Shown piece by piece: positions 1 to 5,479 of a stretch of 6,896 nt of DNA; positions within the stretch are counted from its first letter, which is position 1, and each line of letters starts with the position of its first letter. Under the pieces are notes generated by a model, which saw nothing but the letters and a program-made list of their open reading frames with translations, was not told where the DNA came from and searched no databases. The DNA is from Accumulibacter sp. (GTDB lineage Bacteria > Pseudomonadota > Gammaproteobacteria > Burkholderiales > Rhodocyclaceae). Both the position numbers and the translations under genes were made by a program. Location of the stretch: assembly GCA_031267455.1 (NCBI GenBank), contig JAIRZC010000240.1:1-6896 (forward strand), written 5' to 3'.

Positions 1-284
1 CGGAAAATGAGGTCGGGGCATTCGGGCAACGCGAAAGACGGGTGAAACATTCCGTTGTCGAAGGCAAGACAAACGCGCGCGCCCGCGTCGAGTACATCGA
101 TGAGGAAGGTTTTTCCTTCGAGCGTTTCGAGGTCTTCCCTCGGAACGACGCCTATTCGAAGGGCTGTGTTTATCGCCGCCGATAACGCGACGGCGCACGG
201 CCATTGTGGAAAGCGTGAGGCCATCGCCGGAATGAAACCGGGCAGCCTGAAACTGGAAATCGAAAAAAAACCAAATCCGGGCAT
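1..284 (-). CDS. ubiT: UbiT, SCP2-domain lipid carrier for anaerobic ubiquinone synthesis (partial, cut by left window edge)
   Basis: I translated this frame by hand; 94 codons are present and the C-terminal part lies outside the window. UbiT is an SCP2-type protein thought to bind the hydrophobic ubiquinone intermediates and present them to the biosynthetic enzymes when oxygen is absent. Seen here: a short N-terminal stretch with FRLPGFIPAM (residues 12-21), RFPQWP (24-29), an amphipathic helix-like segment (30-45), then PREDLETLEGKTF (48-60), which matches the family's conserved 'L..LEG' block, followed by beta-strand-like IDVLDAGARVCLAFDNG (62-78), typical of an SCP2 fold. The start at 284 is favoured because TCCTT at 294-298 reads AAGGA on the minus strand, 9 bases upstream; a second in-frame ATG lies at 224. 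An in-frame stop (the ubiV TGA at 311-309) closes the frame upstream. The gene begins 24 bases after ubiV and should share its mRNA. Identity rests on domain pattern plus context. Confidence 0.88.
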   Translation of the reverse strand, partial: MPGFGFFSISSFRLPGFIPAMASRFPQWPCAVALSAAINTALRIGVVPREDLETLEGKTFLIDVLDAGARVCLAFDNGMFHPSFALPECPDLIF

Positions 285-293
285 GTGTGTATA

Positions 294-298
294 TCCTT
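294..298 (-). promoter_or_regulatory. Ribosome binding site of ubiT
   Basis: The minus strand reads AAGGA, 9 bases before the ATG at 284-282. It supports this start over the internal ATG at 224-222, and shows that ubiT has its own translation signal in the short ubiV-ubiT spacer. Confidence 0.65.
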
Positions 299-308
299 GT
301 ACTGAAAA

Positions 309-1205
309 TCAAGCGGAATCGATCGAAGGGCGACGAACGGACGCGATGCCGGGTTCTCCGTACCAATAGCCATTGACCATGCCTTCGCCAGCCCAGTCGC
401 TTCCCTGCGCCGGGATGGTTTCGCCGCGCCGGGCCAAATCGAAGGCCGTGACGATTTCATGCATACGCTCCGGCTGCGGACTCAGGCGGATGATTTCGAT
501 GCCGATTCTCCGCATTTCGGGAATCGCGCAGAGCAGGTTGCAGGTCTGCGCCGACATCGTCTGGACGCCGTTGATCGCGAGGAAGGGTTGTCCCTCCTTC
601 GTTTTCAGGGTCATCGCCTCGCGGTGTTCGATGCATTTGAACCGACAGTCGTCCTTGTTCAGTCCGTAGCGCCGCGCAGTAAAGCAACGCGCCGAAAACG
701 CCAGCGGCAATTTACCATAAACGAAGACTTCCGTTTCGATTCCGGGACCCTTCTGTGTGTGTATTGCCTCGACCAACCCTCGGTCTGCCTCCAGCGGGGG
801 TAGCCAACGGCGCATGCCATAGCGTCGGAAAGTTTCCAGCGCCGACGGATTGTAGATATTGAGATGCGGGCCGGCGACGAAAGGTCGACCGGCGGCAAGC
901 CTGACCGCGCCGAGGTCATTGGCTTCGACCGTGCAGCCTGTCTCGCCGATCATGCGGCGCATGAAGTCCAGATCACTTTCAGATTCAAGCAGCGCTTGAG
1001 TCGAGACGACGATTTCCTTGCCCGAAGCGTTGATCTCGCGCGCCAGCGCGACCCAATCCGCGACGCGCAGTTGTCGACGGCGCGAGCAGACGACCTCGCC
1101 GATGTAAACGATATCAATCGCTTCGATCCGGGCCATTTCCGCATAAAAAGCGAAAACATCCTCCTTCGGCCAAAAATAGAGTAAGGGTCCGAGCGCGAGC
1201 TTCAT
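309..1205 (-). CDS. ubiV: UbiV, iron-sulfur U32-family protein of oxygen-independent ubiquinone hydroxylation
   Basis: A complete 298-residue protein, the usual length for UbiV (formerly YhbV). In Escherichia coli UbiV forms a soluble heterodimer with UbiU, and the pair is needed for the ring hydroxylations of ubiquinone synthesis without O2; each subunit carries a 4Fe-4S cluster. The four ligand cysteines are visible at C40, C174, C187 and C191; the C-x12-C-x3-C spacing of the last three is the same as in the E. coli protein (C39, C180, C193, C197). The N-terminus [12 protein letters not shown] and the segment [14 protein letters not shown] are typical, as is GPHLNIYN (112-119). Start ATG at 1205 has a good ribosome site (GGAGAAG, 1219-1213). 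It lies between ubiU upstream and ubiT downstream on the same strand. U32 proteins are called peptidases in databases, but this subgroup is not proteolytic as far as is known. Confidence 0.96.
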   Translation of the reverse strand: MKLALGPLLYFWPKEDVFAFYAEMARIEAIDIVYIGEVVCSRRRQLRVADWVALAREINASGKEIVVSTQALLESESDLDFMRRMIGETGCTVEANDLGAVRLAAGRPFVAGPHLNIYNPSALETFRRYGMRRWLPPLEADRGLVEAIHTQKGPGIETEVFVYGKLPLAFSARCFTARRYGLNKDDCRFKCIEHREAMTLKTKEGQPFLAINGVQTMSAQTCNLLCAIPEMRRIGIEIIRLSPQPERMHEIVTAFDLARRGETIPAQGSDWAGEGMVNGYWYGEPGIASVRRPSIDSA

Positions 1206-1328
1206 TCAAACTCTTCTCCGTTCGAAAACTTTCCAATAATCGAGCGCGGGGCGGGAATTCGATTTCATGCGCGGTATCGCATCCTGCCAAAAGCGGATCG
1301 AAACGTTCTCATCGCCATGGGCGATCAT
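1206..1328 (-). other. Possible 40-codon small ORF between ubiU and ubiV (unproven)
   Basis: The spacer between ubiU and ubiV is 103 bases, long for this gene pair. A frame different from ubiU stays open from an ATG at 1328-1326, inside the last codons of ubiU, to a TGA at 1208-1206 that touches the ubiV ATG. The predicted peptide (MIAHGDENVSIRFWQDAIPR at its start, ending in DYWKVFERRRV) has a mixed, protein-like composition. I see no clear ribosome binding site before the ATG and recognise no family. The frame may be chance; its stop lying directly against the ubiV start would permit translational coupling. Confidence 0.2.
1213..1219 (-). promoter_or_regulatory. Ribosome binding site of ubiV
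   Basis: The minus strand reads GGAGAAG, separated by 7 bases from the ATG at 1205. It fixes the ubiV start and shows that ubiV is translated from its own site and not only by coupling to ubiU. Confidence 0.7.
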
Positions 1329-2322
1329 AAGCGCCGAGCGTTGTCTGCGAGCCTTCCGAAACCTTGGAAAGGCCGGCTGTCCACGCCGGGTCGATGCGGA
1401 AAGCGTCAGCGTTGCGCTCTGTTGCGTCGAGCGCGGCGCGCATGATCCGTGTGACTTGGGCGACATAGGCCGGACTGCGCTGGCGGCCTTCGATCTTGAC
1501 CGCCGAGACGCCGATCCTTGCAATATCCCGCAGGATTTCCAGCACATTCAGACTCGTCGGTTCTTCGAAAGCGTAATAGGTTTCGCCCTCGACCTCGAAG
1601 CGCCCCTTGCAGAGAGTCGGATAGCCCGCGTGTTCATCGTCGGCGCAATGATCGATCAAAATTCCGTTGAGCCGTGTCGACATCCGACCGGGCGATTTTT
1701 CCCATTTCACGAATCGCGCGGGCGAACACGCGCCGGCGGTATTCGGCGATTCGCCGGTTGCGTATGACGACAGCAAGCAACGCCCTTCGTTCATTACGCA
1801 AAGACTGCCGAAACCGAAGACCTCGATTTCGACTGGAGTGTTCCGGATGATGAGCGCGACCTGGTCGAGCGTCAGCACACGGGGCAGGACGACGCGCTTG
1901 ATCCCGAATTCTCGATGCATGAAATTGATCGCTTCATAATTTGTCGCCGACCCCTGGACGGAGAGATGAAGGGCGAGTTCCGGGAAACTTCGGCTCGCAT
2001 AGTCCAATAAGCCGACATCGGCCAGCAGGACGGCGTCGATCTTCAAGCATGCCGCGGCATCGATGGCGTTCCGCCAGGCATCCTCGCGCCCCGGATGCGG
2101 AAAAGTGTTGACGGCCATCAGGACGCGCCGACCGCGCGCGCGCGCGTATTCGATGCCGTCGGCCATCGATTTTTCCGTGAAGTTGAGTCCGGCGAAATTG
2201 CGGGCGTTGGTCTCATTCCTGAAGCCGAAATAGACAGCGTCCGCGCCGTTGTCGATCGCCGCTTTCAGTGCGGGCAGGGTTCCCGCGGGACAAACGAGTT
2301 CGGGAATGCCGGGTCGCTTCAT
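1309..2322 (-). CDS. ubiU: UbiU, iron-sulfur U32-family protein of oxygen-independent ubiquinone hydroxylation
   Basis: A complete 337-residue protein; Escherichia coli UbiU (YhbU) has 331. It is the partner of UbiV in the heterodimer required for O2-independent hydroxylation of ubiquinone precursors. The four 4Fe-4S ligand cysteines are at C175, C182, C199 and C238, each exactly six residues further along than in E. coli (C169, C176, C193, C232), because the N-terminus here is six residues longer. Landmarks are ELVCPAGTLPALKAAIDNGA (8-27), NARNFAGLNFTEK (39-51), the cluster block GSLCVMNEGRCLLSSY (172-187), TGESPNTAGACSPARF (189-204), YPTLCKGRF (234-242), a later KIEGRQRSPAYV motif, and the C-terminal end TTLGAYDRPWR, matching the E. 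coli ending. The ATG at 2322 lacks a convincing Shine-Dalgarno sequence. It is first in the ubiU-ubiV-ubiT order and is read away from the DUF2238 gene. Confidence 0.97.
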   Translation of the reverse strand: MKRPGIPELVCPAGTLPALKAAIDNGADAVYFGFRNETNARNFAGLNFTEKSMADGIEYARARGRRVLMAVNTFPHPGREDAWRNAIDAAACLKIDAVLLADVGLLDYASRSFPELALHLSVQGSATNYEAINFMHREFGIKRVVLPRVLTLDQVALIIRNTPVEIEVFGFGSLCVMNEGRCLLSSYATGESPNTAGACSPARFVKWEKSPGRMSTRLNGILIDHCADDEHAGYPTLCKGRFEVEGETYYAFEEPTSLNVLEILRDIARIGVSAVKIEGRQRSPAYVAQVTRIMRAALDATERNADAFRIDPAWTAGLSKVSEGSQTTLGAYDRPWR

Positions 2323-2430
2323 GGAAAACTTTATTTCGGTTGGAAAACAAAAAATTCTTTCAGCTCACCTGTTCGCCAGACCGATCCGCGGGTCTATTTC
2401 GCAATGACGCCGCGCAAAGGGAGATTGGCA

Positions 2431-2445
2431 CCCCCTTTACGGGGG
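2431..2445. repeat. Short GC hairpin, CCCCC-N5-GGGGG
   Basis: CCCCC at 2431-2435 and GGGGG at 2441-2445 are perfect complements around the loop TTTAC. There is no T-tract on either side in the right place, so it is not a standard terminator. If ubiU is transcribed from the promoter near 2514-2542, this hairpin lies in its 5' leader. Confidence 0.45.
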
Positions 2446-2452
2446 ATGATCA

Positions 2453-2483
2453 CGCGCGGAAGGCTCGCAGCTTCTTCCGCGCG
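2453..2483. repeat. Perfect 10-bp inverted repeat in the predicted ubiU leader
   Basis: CGCGCGGAAG at 2453-2462 is the exact reverse complement of CTTCCGCGCG at 2474-2483, with an 11-base loop. It would form a very stable hairpin in RNA from either strand. No run of T follows on either strand, which argues against an intrinsic terminator. It could be a leader structure of the ubiU transcript, a protein-binding site, or a scattered genomic repeat element; the sequence alone does not decide. Confidence 0.6.
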
Positions 2484-2513
2484 CTACCGTTCAGGTCAAG
2501 GCGTGGATTAAAA

Positions 2514-2542
2514 CATATAATCGCCAGTACTTGAAAAAGCAA
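2514..2542 (-). promoter_or_regulatory. Candidate sigma-70-like promoter for ubiUVT
   Basis: On the minus strand, TTGCTT (2542-2537) and TATATG (2519-2514) are separated by exactly 17 bases. Transcription would begin near 2507 and leave a leader of about 185 nt before the ubiU ATG. Both boxes deviate from consensus, so this is a pattern-based guess; the same bases also include a plus-strand TATAAT (2516-2521). Confidence 0.35.
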
Positions 2543-2545
2543 GTA
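2528..2545. promoter_or_regulatory. Palindrome TACTTG-N6-CAAGTA, possible operator
   Basis: TACTTG at 2528-2533 and CAAGTA at 2540-2545 form a perfect 6-bp dyad around AAAAAG. It covers the proposed -35 box of the ubiU promoter, where a repressor or activator could act. The half-site spacing (TTG-N6-CAA) is two bases short of the FNR consensus TTGAT-N4-ATCAA, so it is not a good FNR box, although anaerobic control of ubiUVT would be expected. Confidence 0.4.
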
Positions 2546-2667
2546 TAACCGCGCGCGTCGACTGCGAGTCTCTCCCTTTTTTTCTGCCCCATGGAAGTCC
2601 GACAGATTCCCGGAACAGCCCTTAATTTTTTGGACCGGATCCATAGAACAGGAGAAGGCCAAAAACG

Positions 2668-2700
2668 GGAATACACCCCGTATATAATGGGATGTGTTCC
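2668..2700. promoter_or_regulatory. Imperfect 12-bp dyad enclosing a consensus TATAAT
   Basis: GGAATACACCCC (2668-2679) and GGGATGTGTTCC (2689-2700) are inverted copies with 10 of 12 matches, separated by 9 bases that contain TATAAT (2683-2688). The box precedes the DUF2238 gene, and the right arm covers the first candidate ATG at 2692. A symmetric site centred on a -10 box is a classical repressor layout. No clear -35 box is visible 16-18 bases upstream, which would fit an activator-dependent or weak promoter. Confidence 0.45.
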
Positions 2701-3351
2701 GCTATTGCCATGACCATCGCGCATCCCATTCCTTCCGTTCAAACGCCGAACCGCCGCGAGGGTGCGTTTTTGTGGCTGGTCGTTGCCGTGTCGCTGATTC
2801 ATTCATTTTTCATTGCGCGCGACCGTCTGACCTGGGGCTTCGAAGTTTTCTGGGTCGCGCTGGCCCTGCCCGGCCTGGCTTGCTGTCAAAAACGCCTGCC
2901 CCTGTCGCGCCTCCTTTGCTGGCTGCTGGCGATTCATGCCTTGGTGCTGATCCACGGTGGCGCCTACACCTACGCGGAAACGCCGCTGGGTTTTTATTTG
3001 CGGGACGCCTTCAGCTTTTCCCGAAATCCCTGGGATCGCGTAGGCCATTTCGTCCAGGGTTTTGAACCGGCAATCCTGTCGCGAGAACTCCTCTTGCGCT
3101 TTACACCGCTGAAACGCGGCAATCTCCTGATTTATATCATCCTTTCAATCTGTCTTGCCTTTTCGGCTTCTTTTGAGTTACTCGAATGGGGAGTCGCGAT
3201 CGTCTTTGGTGAAGACGCCGAGGCTTTTCTCGCCGTGCAGGGAGACGTTTGGGACACGCAGTGGGATATGTTTCTTTGCCTCGCCGGCGCATCGATGTCG
3301 CTACTCGTTCTCGCGCGCGCGCACGACCGGCAGTTGGGTTTGCGGAAATGA
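2692..3351 (+). CDS. YjdF/DUF2238-family integral membrane protein
   Basis: A 219-residue polytopic inner-membrane protein resembling Escherichia coli YjdF (DUF2238), whose biochemical role is unknown. Hydrophobic segments lie at about residues 25-42, 50-65, 74-88, 118-135 (less hydrophobic), 145-172 and 194-208. Family landmarks are clear: HGGAYTYAETPLGF (88-101), SRNPWDRVGHFVQGFEPA (110-127), the acidic FELLEW (161-166) and a GDVWDTQWDM block (184-193). The start is uncertain. ATG 2692 (MCSAIAMT) is the most upstream, but it lies in the dyad just behind a TATAAT; ATG 2710 (MTIAHPIP) is six codons further in and fits a transcript beginning near 2695. Neither has a Shine-Dalgarno sequence, and no start codon lies further upstream before the TAG at 2644. 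No operon partner is evident: the next gene begins 287 bases downstream behind its own TATAAT. Confidence 0.88.
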   Translation: MCSAIAMTIAHPIPSVQTPNRREGAFLWLVVAVSLIHSFFIARDRLTWGFEVFWVALALPGLACCQKRLPLSRLLCWLLAIHALVLIHGGAYTYAETPLGFYLRDAFSFSRNPWDRVGHFVQGFEPAILSRELLLRFTPLKRGNLLIYIILSICLAFSASFELLEWGVAIVFGEDAEAFLAVQGDVWDTQWDMFLCLAGASMSLLVLARAHDRQLGLRK

Positions 3352-3368
3352 ATTTTCCGGAGGAAAAT
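3352..3368 (+). repeat. Small hairpin directly after the DUF2238 stop codon
   Basis: ATTTTCC (3352-3358) and GGAAAAT (3362-3368) are perfect complements around GGA, starting on the base after the TGA. The stem is AT-rich and no T-tract follows, so it is a poor intrinsic terminator. It may help define the 3' end of the mRNA. The rest of the gap to 3638 holds no gene I can support; another weak GC stem (GCCCC/GGGGC) lies near 3417-3437. Confidence 0.4.
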
Positions 3369-3626
3369 ACGGCGGTCGTTGGCGCTGAAATGAAAGTCCA
3401 GAGCAGGGTCGTCTACGCCCCTATGCCCGCGCGGGGCCTGTGGGTTTCTTGGCATCAGCATTTTCGCCCATGAAAATCGCAAATTCGGTTCCTTTTCCTC
3501 GCGGCGATACCCTCTTTGGGACTTGCGTGGCGTGAGTTTTGCGCCGCGAATGATTTGCAATGAAGCCACTCCGTTCGTAAAAAACGCGCGGCGTGATTTT
3601 CACTGCGCGATGAAATTGATTTCGCT

Positions 3627-3632
3627 TATAAT
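3627..3632 (+). promoter_or_regulatory. TATAAT -10 box of the transporter-dtd pair
   Basis: A perfect TATAAT lies only 6 bases before the ATG at 3639, so a transcript from it would begin at or within a base or two of the start codon, giving a leaderless mRNA. No Shine-Dalgarno sequence precedes the ATG, consistent with this. A clear -35 box is missing. A short dyad GAAAT-TG-ATTTC (3612-3623) sits just upstream and could bind a regulator. Confidence 0.45.
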
Positions 3633-3638
3633 TCTCGC

Positions 3639-4652
3639 ATGAGCGGGCATTTCGATTTCCACGGGCACACGCATCATCACTCGGACCATCCTTCAGCGCA
3701 TCATGCGCGCGAGCATACGGACCACCCCGCGCGCGGGTACTCGACGCCGGAAAGCGGAAATCGTCTGATGTGGGCGCTTTTGGCAACACTCGGCTTTGCC
3801 GTGATCGAAGTATTTTCGGGGATTTTCTCCGGTTCTCTGGCGCTACTCGGCGACGCCGGGCATATGGCGACCGACGGCGCCTCTCTCGCGATGGCGGCGC
3901 TCGCCGCAAAAATTTCGAAACGCCCGCCTTCCAGGAACCACACTTTCGGCTTGGGCCGCGTCGAAACGCTCGCGGCCCTGCTGAATGTCATCTTCATGAT
4001 CGGAATCATCGCATTCCTCTCGGTAGCGGCCGTTCGGCGGTTTTTCGTCCCGCAGGAGATACATGGCGGAACCGTGACGGTTGTCGCTGTCACAGGAATG
4101 TTCATCAACATTCTCGTCGGCTGGCTGTTGATCCATGGCGAGCAGACTTTGAATACACGCGGCGCGCTGCTCCACGTGATCGGCGATCTCCTCGGTTCGC
4201 TGGCGGCGCTCGTCGCGGGAATCGTGATCGTATGGACCGGGTGGACGCCGATCGATCCGATTCTTTCGCTCCTGATCTGCGCGCTCGTCCTGCTTTCAAG
4301 CGGCCACCTTTTGCGCGATGTCGTGCATACCCTGCTCGAAGGTGTTCCGCCGCATCTTTCCGTCGAGCGGATAGGCCGCGACCTGGCAAGCATCCCGGGA
4401 ATAACCTCGGTACATGATCTGCATATCTGGATGCTTTCGTCGAACCGGGTCGCGCTTTCGGCACACCTCGTCGTTGATTCACTTAAGGCATGGCAAAGTA
4501 TCCTGGATGAAACGCAGGGCCTGCTTCTCGATCGAGGCATCGCGCATGTGACGCTCCAGCCCGAGACGAACACGCGCACCATCCATTGGCGGAAAAGTCT
4601 GCGGACGGCGGCACGGACGAGGGATGTTGTGGATCGCGTGGAGAATCCGTGA
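3639..4652 (+). CDS. Cation diffusion facilitator (CDF) metal exporter, ZitB/CzcD type
   Basis: A 337-residue inner-membrane antiporter that should export Zn2+ or a similar divalent metal in exchange for protons. The N-terminus (residues 4-29) has 11 histidines, a probable metal-binding tail. Membrane segments lie near 43-62, 68-90, 112-132, 146-166, 176-200 and 208-223. The metal site shows the zinc-type HHDD set: H75 and D79 in GDAGHMATD (helix 2), and H179 and D183 in HVIGD (helix 5). TFGLGRVETLAALLN (102-116) is the usual cytoplasmic-loop signature. The C-terminal cytoplasmic domain contains VHDLHIWMLSS, also diagnostic. Start ATG 3639 lies 6 bases after TATAAT without a Shine-Dalgarno sequence, so it may be read from a leaderless mRNA. 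The stop TGA (4650-4652) overlaps the dtd GTG start. Zinc preference is inferred from the HHDD site; Cd, Co or Ni cannot be ruled out. Confidence 0.95.
   Translation: MSGHFDFHGHTHHHSDHPSAHHAREHTDHPARGYSTPESGNRLMWALLATLGFAVIEVFSGIFSGSLALLGDAGHMATDGASLAMAALAAKISKRPPSRNHTFGLGRVETLAALLNVIFMIGIIAFLSVAAVRRFFVPQEIHGGTVTVVAVTGMFINILVGWLLIHGEQTLNTRGALLHVIGDLLGSLAALVAGIVIVWTGWTPIDPILSLLICALVLLSSGHLLRDVVHTLLEGVPPHLSVERIGRDLASIPGITSVHDLHIWMLSSNRVALSAHLVVDSLKAWQSILDETQGLLLDRGIAHVTLQPETNTRTIHWRKSLRTAARTRDVVDRVENP
4640..4643 (+). promoter_or_regulatory. Ribosome binding site of dtd
   Basis: GGAG inside the last codons of the transporter gene, 5 bases before the GTG at 4649. Together with the GTGA stop-start overlap it fixes the dtd start, which would otherwise be placed 63 bases upstream at an in-frame ATG (4586) giving a non-homologous extension. 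Confidence 0.6.
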
Positions 4653-5101
4653 GGGCTGTCCTCCAGCGCGTCTCGTCGGCGCATGTCGAGACCGGGGGGC
4701 GGATCGTTGGGCGGATCGGGAATGGCCTCTTGGTACTTGTCGGTTTTGAAGACCTCGACAGCGAGGGCGATCTTTCCTGGATGTCTTCGAAGCTGCTCAG
4801 ACTGAGGATTTTCCCCGACGCATCGGGCGTCATGAACCGGAGCGTCCTCGATGTTCGCGGCGAAATCCTCCTCGTGAGCCAGTTCACGCTTTTTGCTTCG
4901 GTCAAAAAGGGAAACAGGCCGTCCTGGAACCGCGCATCCACTCCCGATGTTTCGCGCCCGCTGTTCGAGAGTTTCGTTCGACGGGTGGAATCCGATTTCG
5001 GCGCTCCGGTCCCATCGGGCATTTTTGGCGCCGACATGCGCGTCCATCTGATCAACGATGGACCGGTAACGCTCTGCGTCGATTCGAAAAAGCCGGGATA
5101 G
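4649..5101 (+). CDS. dtd: D-aminoacyl-tRNA deacylase (DTD)
   Basis: A 150-residue cytoplasmic enzyme (E. coli Dtd has 145) that hydrolyses D-amino acids, and glycine mischarged on tRNA-Ala, from tRNA, protecting translation. The start is GTG 4649: the product then begins with MRAVLQRV, exactly as in the family, whereas the in-frame ATG at 4586 would add 21 unrelated residues. Active-site motifs are intact: SQFTL at 77-81, with the S77-Q78 pair, and NDGPVT at 136-141, whose Gly138-cisPro139 pair enforces chirality by excluding L-aminoacyl groups. Other conserved blocks are KLLRLRIFPD (48-57), KKGNRPSW (86-93) and GIFGADMRVHLINDG (124-138). The gene overlaps the CDF transporter by three bases (GTGA) and must be co-transcribed with it. 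I see no functional link between the two; the pairing looks like simple operon sharing. No strong terminator follows. Confidence 0.97.
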   Translation: MRAVLQRVSSAHVETGGRIVGRIGNGLLVLVGFEDLDSEGDLSWMSSKLLRLRIFPDASGVMNRSVLDVRGEILLVSQFTLFASVKKGNRPSWNRASTPDVSRPLFESFVRRVESDFGAPVPSGIFGADMRVHLINDGPVTLCVDSKKPG

Positions 5102-5151
5102 GCAAAGCGCCGGCGTTTCACCGGTGGCGCCTGGCCGGTCCGCTACGTGCC

Positions 5152-5199
5152 TTTGCGTCGCGAGCGATTCATGAGAACCAAGCGCGCGAAGGACGCAAA
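5152..5199. repeat. 8-bp inverted repeat TTTGCGTC...GACGCAAA
   Basis: TTTGCGTC at 5152-5159 is the reverse complement of GACGCAAA at 5192-5199, with a 32-base interval. The right arm and flank (GCGCGAAGGACGCAAAATCC) have the look of the GAAGGACGCAAAG-type dispersed intergenic repeats found in some bacterial genomes. With only one copy in view I cannot say it is repeated. Confidence 0.3.
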
Positions 5200-5269
5200 A
5201 TCCACGAAAACGCGCCTCCCTCGGGACGGGCGGATGAATGGGCCAAATGGGCGAAAGGCGACGAAATTT

Positions 5270-5299
5270 TTGCCTTGTCCCGCCAGTGCTGGCTATAAT
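5270..5299 (+). promoter_or_regulatory. Sigma-70-like promoter of the CoA-transferase gene
   Basis: TTGCCT (5270-5275) and a perfect TATAAT (5294-5299) are separated by 18 bases, the best -35/-10 pair in the window. Transcription would start near 5306, giving a leader of about 190 nt before the ATG at 5496. Confidence 0.55.
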
Positions 5300-5341
5300 A
5301 CTCAGGTTATCGCCGTGTGCCGCCGAACTCACGCTCAGGAT

Positions 5342-5353
5342 GCGGTTCGCCGC
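5342..5353 (+). repeat. GCGG-TTCG-CCGC tetraloop hairpin in the leader
   Basis: GCGG (5342-5345) and CCGC (5350-5353) pair around TTCG, a UUCG-type tetraloop known to be unusually stable in RNA. It falls within the predicted leader, about 36 nt after the proposed transcription start. With only four base pairs it could be chance in GC-rich DNA. Confidence 0.35.
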
Positions 5354-5438
5354 TTGATTCCAAAAATAAAAAGCATGCGGGGATGAAACGATTTTTGTTT
5401 GAAGAACCCTGGTCTTTATGTGCCAGACAGTAACGTCG

Positions 5439-5469
5439 CGGGGGGTCGAATTCGTTTCCCGTGTTTTTT
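5439..5469 (+). terminator. Weak terminator-like hairpin with T6 in the leader (possible attenuator)
   Basis: CGGG (5439-5442) pairs with CCCG (5458-5461), extended by up to three G-U pairs, and is followed two bases later by TTTTTT (5464-5469). It lies downstream of the proposed promoter and just ahead of the ribosome binding site, so if it acts at all it would act inside the leader. The stem is short and leans on G-U pairs, so spontaneous termination would be weak. Confidence 0.3.
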
Positions 5470-5479
5470 AACATCAAAT

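Larger units (their letters stand above)
2323..2691. other. Divergent intergenic region with several inverted repeats
   Basis: About 370 bases separate the starts of ubiU (minus) and the DUF2238 gene (plus). I find no convincing gene here; the open frames present give low-complexity, unrecognisable products. The region contains a 5-bp CCCCC/GGGGG hairpin at 2431-2445, a perfect 10-bp inverted repeat at 2453-2483, a palindrome at 2528-2545, a T-run at 2577-2583 (CCCTTTTTTTC), a plus-strand TATAAT at 2516-2521, and a dyad with another TATAAT at 2668-2700. It should hold the promoters for both divergent units. Confidence 0.6.

Noticed and set aside
1267..1767. Plus-strand frame of 166 codons opposite ubiU
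   Set aside because: It is antisense to a conserved coding region, with no ribosome site or recognisable domain.
2528..2545. Reading the palindrome as an FNR box
   Set aside because: The FNR consensus is TTGAT-N4-ATCAA, with 8 bases between TTG and CAA; only 6 are present here.
2450..2662. A 70-codon minus-strand ORF in the divergent intergenic region
   Set aside because: It crosses the hairpins and the proposed ubiU promoter, and its product has no family resemblance.
3391..3473. A 27-codon plus-strand ORF in the gap after the DUF2238 gene
   Set aside because: The purine-rich GGAGG at 3359-3363 lies too far upstream to serve it, and the peptide is unrecognisable.
5106..5130. Intrinsic terminator after dtd
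   Set aside because: The GCGCC/GGCGC and CCGG/CCGG pairings need bulges and no T-tract follows.
3701..5332. A 543-codon open frame on the minus strand across the transporter and dtd genes
   Set aside because: It is the antisense shadow of two well-supported genes; the product has no recognisable domain, is rich in Arg, Ser and Pro, and spans a non-coding gap. Such frames arise from codon bias in GC-rich genes.
5440..5461. A tRNA-like T-arm (GGTCGAATTC)
   Set aside because: No acceptor stem, anticodon arm or D-arm can be folded around it; the resemblance is limited to a few bases.
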